From Bacteroidales bacterium (GTDB lineage: Bacteria; Bacteroidota; Bacteroidia; Bacteroidales; UBA932), in NCBI GenBank assembly GCA_009777095.1, contig WRMN01000017.1, forward strand, positions 1-46,512: DNA of 46,512 nucleotides, read 5' to 3'. Below, in pieces: positions 44,701-46,512 of the stretch; the stretch's first letter is position 1, and every line of letters starts with the position of its first letter. The notes under the pieces were generated by a model, which saw only the letters and a program-made list of their open reading frames with translations, was not told the DNA's origin and ran no database searches. The translations under genes were made by a program, and so were the position numbers.

Positions 44701-46512
44701 ATGAGGGTACGAGGATGATGGGAAATAGCTGGATTAATGCGGGAAATAACTGGGCGTTTTCCCCCGGATTTCTGCTTGAAGCAGGAACTACTTATACTAT
44801 AAGTTTCTGGTATAACGCTATGGGCTATGCTCCATTTTATGAACCTGACGATTTCGAAGTACGGATAGGCGATACTCCTACCGACGGCGGTATGAGCGGA
44901 GCAGATCTGGTCTTTTCACAAACCGGCGTGTATTACAATTTTGATTTTCTTTGGCGAAATGCTACAGCCACCTTTACGCCTACAGCAAACGGAACCTATC
45001 ACTTAGGCTTTCATGACCTTCGTCCGGCAGGAGAGGGACTTGCTCTTCTTATTGACGACATTGAAGTTTACATAGCCGATCCCCCCTGTGATGCTATTAC
45101 AGGACTTACTATAAACGTTACCGACAACGATGTAGAGTTAAACTGGACAGCCCCCGGCAGTGCTCCCGATCATTATGAAGTGCTTCGCAACGGAACCTCT
45201 ATGGGAACCGTTACAGCAACTTCTTATACCGAACTGAGCATTCCCAGTGGCGAGTATACTTATTGTGTGGAGGCTGTATATAGCAGCGGCTCCTGTAACC
45301 CGCAAAGCGTATGCACTGCGCCTACCATGGTCGGCGAGATGTGCTACATCACAATTGCAATGCAAGACTCTTTTGGCGATGGCTGGAACGGTAATCAAAT
45401 TACTGTTATGGCCGGAGGTACAAGCTACGGCGTGGCCACCTTAGGCTCAGGCGCTGCCGGTACGGCAACTATATTAGTGCCGGCCGAAAGCGTAGAATTC
45501 CATTGGACAACAGGACAGTATGCCTCCGAAGTTTCTTTCACTATTTACGATGTCGGCGATACACCGCTCTATAACTGTACCAACGGTTCAAGTTTAAGCA
45601 ACGGATTGTTCTATACAGCCGCCAACCCCTGCTATGTACAGTACTACAACATTTACTGCGACGGTATTCCTGTGGCTTCCAGCGTAACAGGTACTTCTTA
45701 TGTTCATACCGGATTTGATCCTACTTCCGGCCATACATGGACAGTTACCGCCATTAACGGCGGCACCGAGTCCGTACCATGCGAGGTATCGGAAGGTCCT
45801 TGCAGCGACGGTTGCCCATGGGATATTGCAGGCACAGGTACCTTAACAACCTATATGTTCCCGACAAATACTTACTTCAATTATAGCTATACCCAGCAAA
45901 TATTTGAAGCCTCCGATTTGGGCAATCCCATCGAACCTAAGGAAATAACGAGCATAGCCTTCCAGTATATTCATGCCACTCCGATAACCCGGCCGAACTT
46001 TACCATTTATCTCGGCAATACCGATAAATCAAGCTTCGCTTCAAACTCCGATTGGGTTCCTGTAGGCGATATGGAAGTAGTATACTCCGGAACACCCCTG
46101 CTTTTGGACAATACCGGTCCGGATAACTGGGTGCAAATAACCTTAGACAGTCCCTTCACCTACACCTGCGAGAATTTAGTGATTGCTGTTCTTGATAATC
46201 ACGGCAGTTACCTAAACAATAATCCGCGCTTTACGGCTCACGCTACTCCTGATAATAAAACGCTACGTATCGGGACTGATGGTGGAGCTGTTAGTCCGGC
46301 AAGTCCGGCAACCGGCACTTTAGTAGCGCAACGCAATAATGTTGCCCTTAAGTTCTGCGATATAACACTCTGCGCTTCCACCCCAATGAATTTTGCAGCG
46401 AACTACAATGCCTCCTGCGAAGCCGAATTAACATGGGATGAACCGGCAGGCGGTCCTTATTCTTACACCATTTCTTTAGACGGTACGGTACTTTCCGGCG
46501 CTGTAACAGGAA
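41772..46512 (+). CDS. Giant secreted adhesin, hemagglutinin/gingipain-adhesin type (3' end outside window)
   Basis: An open frame of 1580 codons runs off the right edge. The signal peptide is MKKLLLFSMALFFLIGTGYAQ. Modules in order: an FN3-like module with CDEALLTWDSPARGRAV (about residues 77-143); a region with VTLEAHDVWGDGSGF (about 157-312); block A (about 314-735) with an FN3-like domain, a CYITIAMQDDWGDGWNGAQI domain and a beta-sandwich ending in LRIGTDGAAVSP; a second CDEVLLTWDSPARGRAV module (about 836-900); a cleaved-adhesin/choice-of-anchor-J domain (about 920-1103, FSEGFEST to LLIDDIEVYIA); and block B, a second copy of A. This is the architecture of HagA and gingipain adhesin regions of Porphyromonas. 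A type IX secretion C-terminal domain is expected beyond the edge. No protease domain is visible. Confidence 0.88.
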   Translation, partial: MKKLLLFSMALFFLIGTGYAQRSLPPIAKDQTERLHQDTGTKSSDPMQANQLAESKIPYYLQRGNESPPSRTPTSLSVTYNMTCDEALLTWDSPARGRAVAPLAGNNSSSEKYIVTMVDGEKVLTKPEQATGLTTSRTATGQAAMRNSAPRASAPTPPRASRGMVNVTLEAHDVWGDGSGFQLLLDETATQFGLGIPATSPLTTSCSGIPATLYDIFSHKIPTAANPACTSTNIVFDGFVTIQIPAGTYDWCIANPCPGDRIWIVGSSGPTGTEGRRDNYVFEDGYDYHFELFLVNGGMDGDAVQITTTLAGDPCDAITGLTINVTDNDVELNWTAPGSAPDHYEVLRNGTSMGTLTATSYTELSVPSGEYTYCVKAMYAGTCIPQSVCTAPTMVGDMCYITIAMQDDWGDGWNGAQITVMAGGTTYGVATLSGGAAGTATILVPSGSVEFHWTTGMYDDECSFTVYDVSDIPLYNCSDGSTLSSGLFYTATDPCYIQYYNVYCDGVPAASSITGISYIHTGFDPTSGHTWTVTAINGGTESAPAEVSEGPCNDGCPWDFIGAGTLTTYMFPTNTFYRYSYTQQIFEDSDLGSPGLKEITSIAFQYIHATPITRPSFTIYLGNTVKSSFASNSDWVPVGDMEIVYSGTPLLLDNTGTDNWVQITLDSPFTYTGGNLVVCVLDNDGSYINSNPRFTAHATPNNKTLRIGTDGAAVSPASPSTGTLVAERNNVAFKFCDVVPPCAPSPTGLTASYDASCEVELNWTEPAGGPYTYNIYCDDLLVIAAVSGSSYAYSSFDPLAPHTWTVATDCSGTDAPFPATVALSACTVTGGPTNMAVTYNLTCDEVLLTWDSPARGRAVALPTDNNSSSDEYIVTMVDGEKVLTKPERATGLTASRTSGQTINNMPWQPQRTRANRATTIFSEGFESTSDNGTYTSSSGDTFYGPLPTGWTLSAPDTWRSYDNLSNVEGCGDNFPAYEGTRMMGNSWINAGNNWAFSPGFLLEAGTTYTISFWYNAMGYAPFYEPDDFEVRIGDTPTDGGMSGADLVFSQTGVYYNFDFLWRNATATFTPTANGTYHLGFHDLRPAGEGLALLIDDIEVYIADPPCDAITGLTINVTDNDVELNWTAPGSAPDHYEVLRNGTSMGTVTATSYTELSIPSGEYTYCVEAVYSSGSCNPQSVCTAPTMVGEMCYITIAMQDSFGDGWNGNQITVMAGGTSYGVATLGSGAAGTATILVPAESVEFHWTTGQYASEVSFTIYDVGDTPLYNCTNGSSLSNGLFYTAANPCYVQYYNIYCDGIPVASSVTGTSYVHTGFDPTSGHTWTVTAINGGTESVPCEVSEGPCSDGCPWDIAGTGTLTTYMFPTNTYFNYSYTQQIFEASDLGNPIEPKEITSIAFQYIHATPITRPNFTIYLGNTDKSSFASNSDWVPVGDMEVVYSGTPLLLDNTGPDNWVQITLDSPFTYTCENLVIAVLDNHGSYLNNNPRFTAHATPDNKTLRIGTDGGAVSPASPATGTLVAQRNNVALKFCDITLCASTPMNFAANYNASCEAELTWDEPAGGPYSYTISLDGTVLSGAVTG
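42711..44060 (+). repeat. Adhesin module block, copy A
   Basis: It starts at CCCTGTGATGCTATTACAGG and matches block B at an offset of 2373 bp, rising to 2379 bp after a net two-codon difference. Similarity is very high up to about 43977 and weaker over the following FN3-like stretch. Immediately upstream of each block lies a different domain, so the duplication is of a composite module. Confidence 0.85.
45084..46490 (+). repeat. Adhesin module block, copy B
   Basis: Second copy of the block, from the same CCCTGTGATGC start to the FN3-like segment near the window end. Differences from copy A are scattered and keep the frame (for example QDSFGDGWNGNQ against QDDWGDGWNGAQ). The preceding modules at about 42000-42190 and 44277-44470 are also near-copies, so the whole repeating unit is about 2.3-2.4 kb. 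More copies may lie beyond the edge. Confidence 0.85.

Overview
The window looks like a chromosomal segment of a fermentative gut- or sludge-type member of the Bacteroidales (Bacteroidota). The evidence is a SusC/SusD pair, Bacteroidota-type promoter elements (TAnnTTTG) without Shine-Dalgarno sequences, many secreted lipoproteins, a gingipain/hemagglutinin-type adhesin, and kam genes closest in my memory to those of Porphyromonas-like lysine fermenters. The species cannot be named from sequence alone. No rRNA, tRNA, CRISPR array or intact insertion sequence was seen.

Region 1 (1-11652, + strand) is a lysine fermentation operon: kamA (lysine 2,3-aminomutase), kamB (putative reactivase subunit), kamD and kamE (adenosylcobalamin/PLP lysine 5,6-aminomutase), a CoA-transferase B subunit, a thiolase, and a TraB/GumN-family protein. 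The operon is interrupted twice. A DUF1016/PD-(D/E)xK nuclease gene lies between kamB and kamD, where other genomes carry the MutS-like kamC. About 3.1 kb holding a dispersed repeat, an AT-rich membrane protein gene and a GH2 beta-mannosidase lies between kamD and kamE. No kce, kdd, kal or atoD is in view; they may lie left of the window.

Region 2 (11666-17343, - strand) is housekeeping: tilS-lipA-lipB with overlapping ends, an OB-fold lipoprotein with a Cys/Lys/Glu-rich tail, a DUF2795 protein, a MacB/LolD-type ABC ATPase abutting a PduO-type cobalamin adenosyltransferase (which would supply the cofactor of KamDE), and a degenerate Rieske-like lipoprotein.

Region 3 (17510-41498) is a pectin utilization locus. 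A tagaturonate epimerase (uxaE, - strand) diverges from susC-susD-two surface lipoproteins (+). A stem-loop follows, then a roughly 13.4-kb run: PL1 pectate lyase, LacI-family regulator, GH28, CE12-PL1 fusion, CE8 pectin methylesterase, GH43, GH28, GH105 and uxaC. The predicted flow is: surface binding and import by SusCD and the lipoproteins; de-esterification by CE8 and CE12; depolymerisation by PL1 and GH28; removal of side-chain and unsaturated ends by GH43 and GH105; then galacturonate to tagaturonate (UxaC) to fructuronate (UxaE). Two perfect palindromes with a central CG (TTGTGTGCGCACACAA) in the uxaE-susC gap are probable operators for the LacI-type regulator. A third copy of the 14-bp core lies inside the CE8 signal-peptide codons.

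Region 4 (41772-end) is the first 1580 codons of a very large secreted adhesin with a duplicated module of about 2.4 kb; it runs off the right edge.

The observations most worth a second look are the LacI operator/regulon hypothesis for the pectin locus, the CE12-PL1 fusion whose inter-domain linker is a translated dispersed repeat, and the split kam operon. I found nothing I can honestly call a wholly new system.
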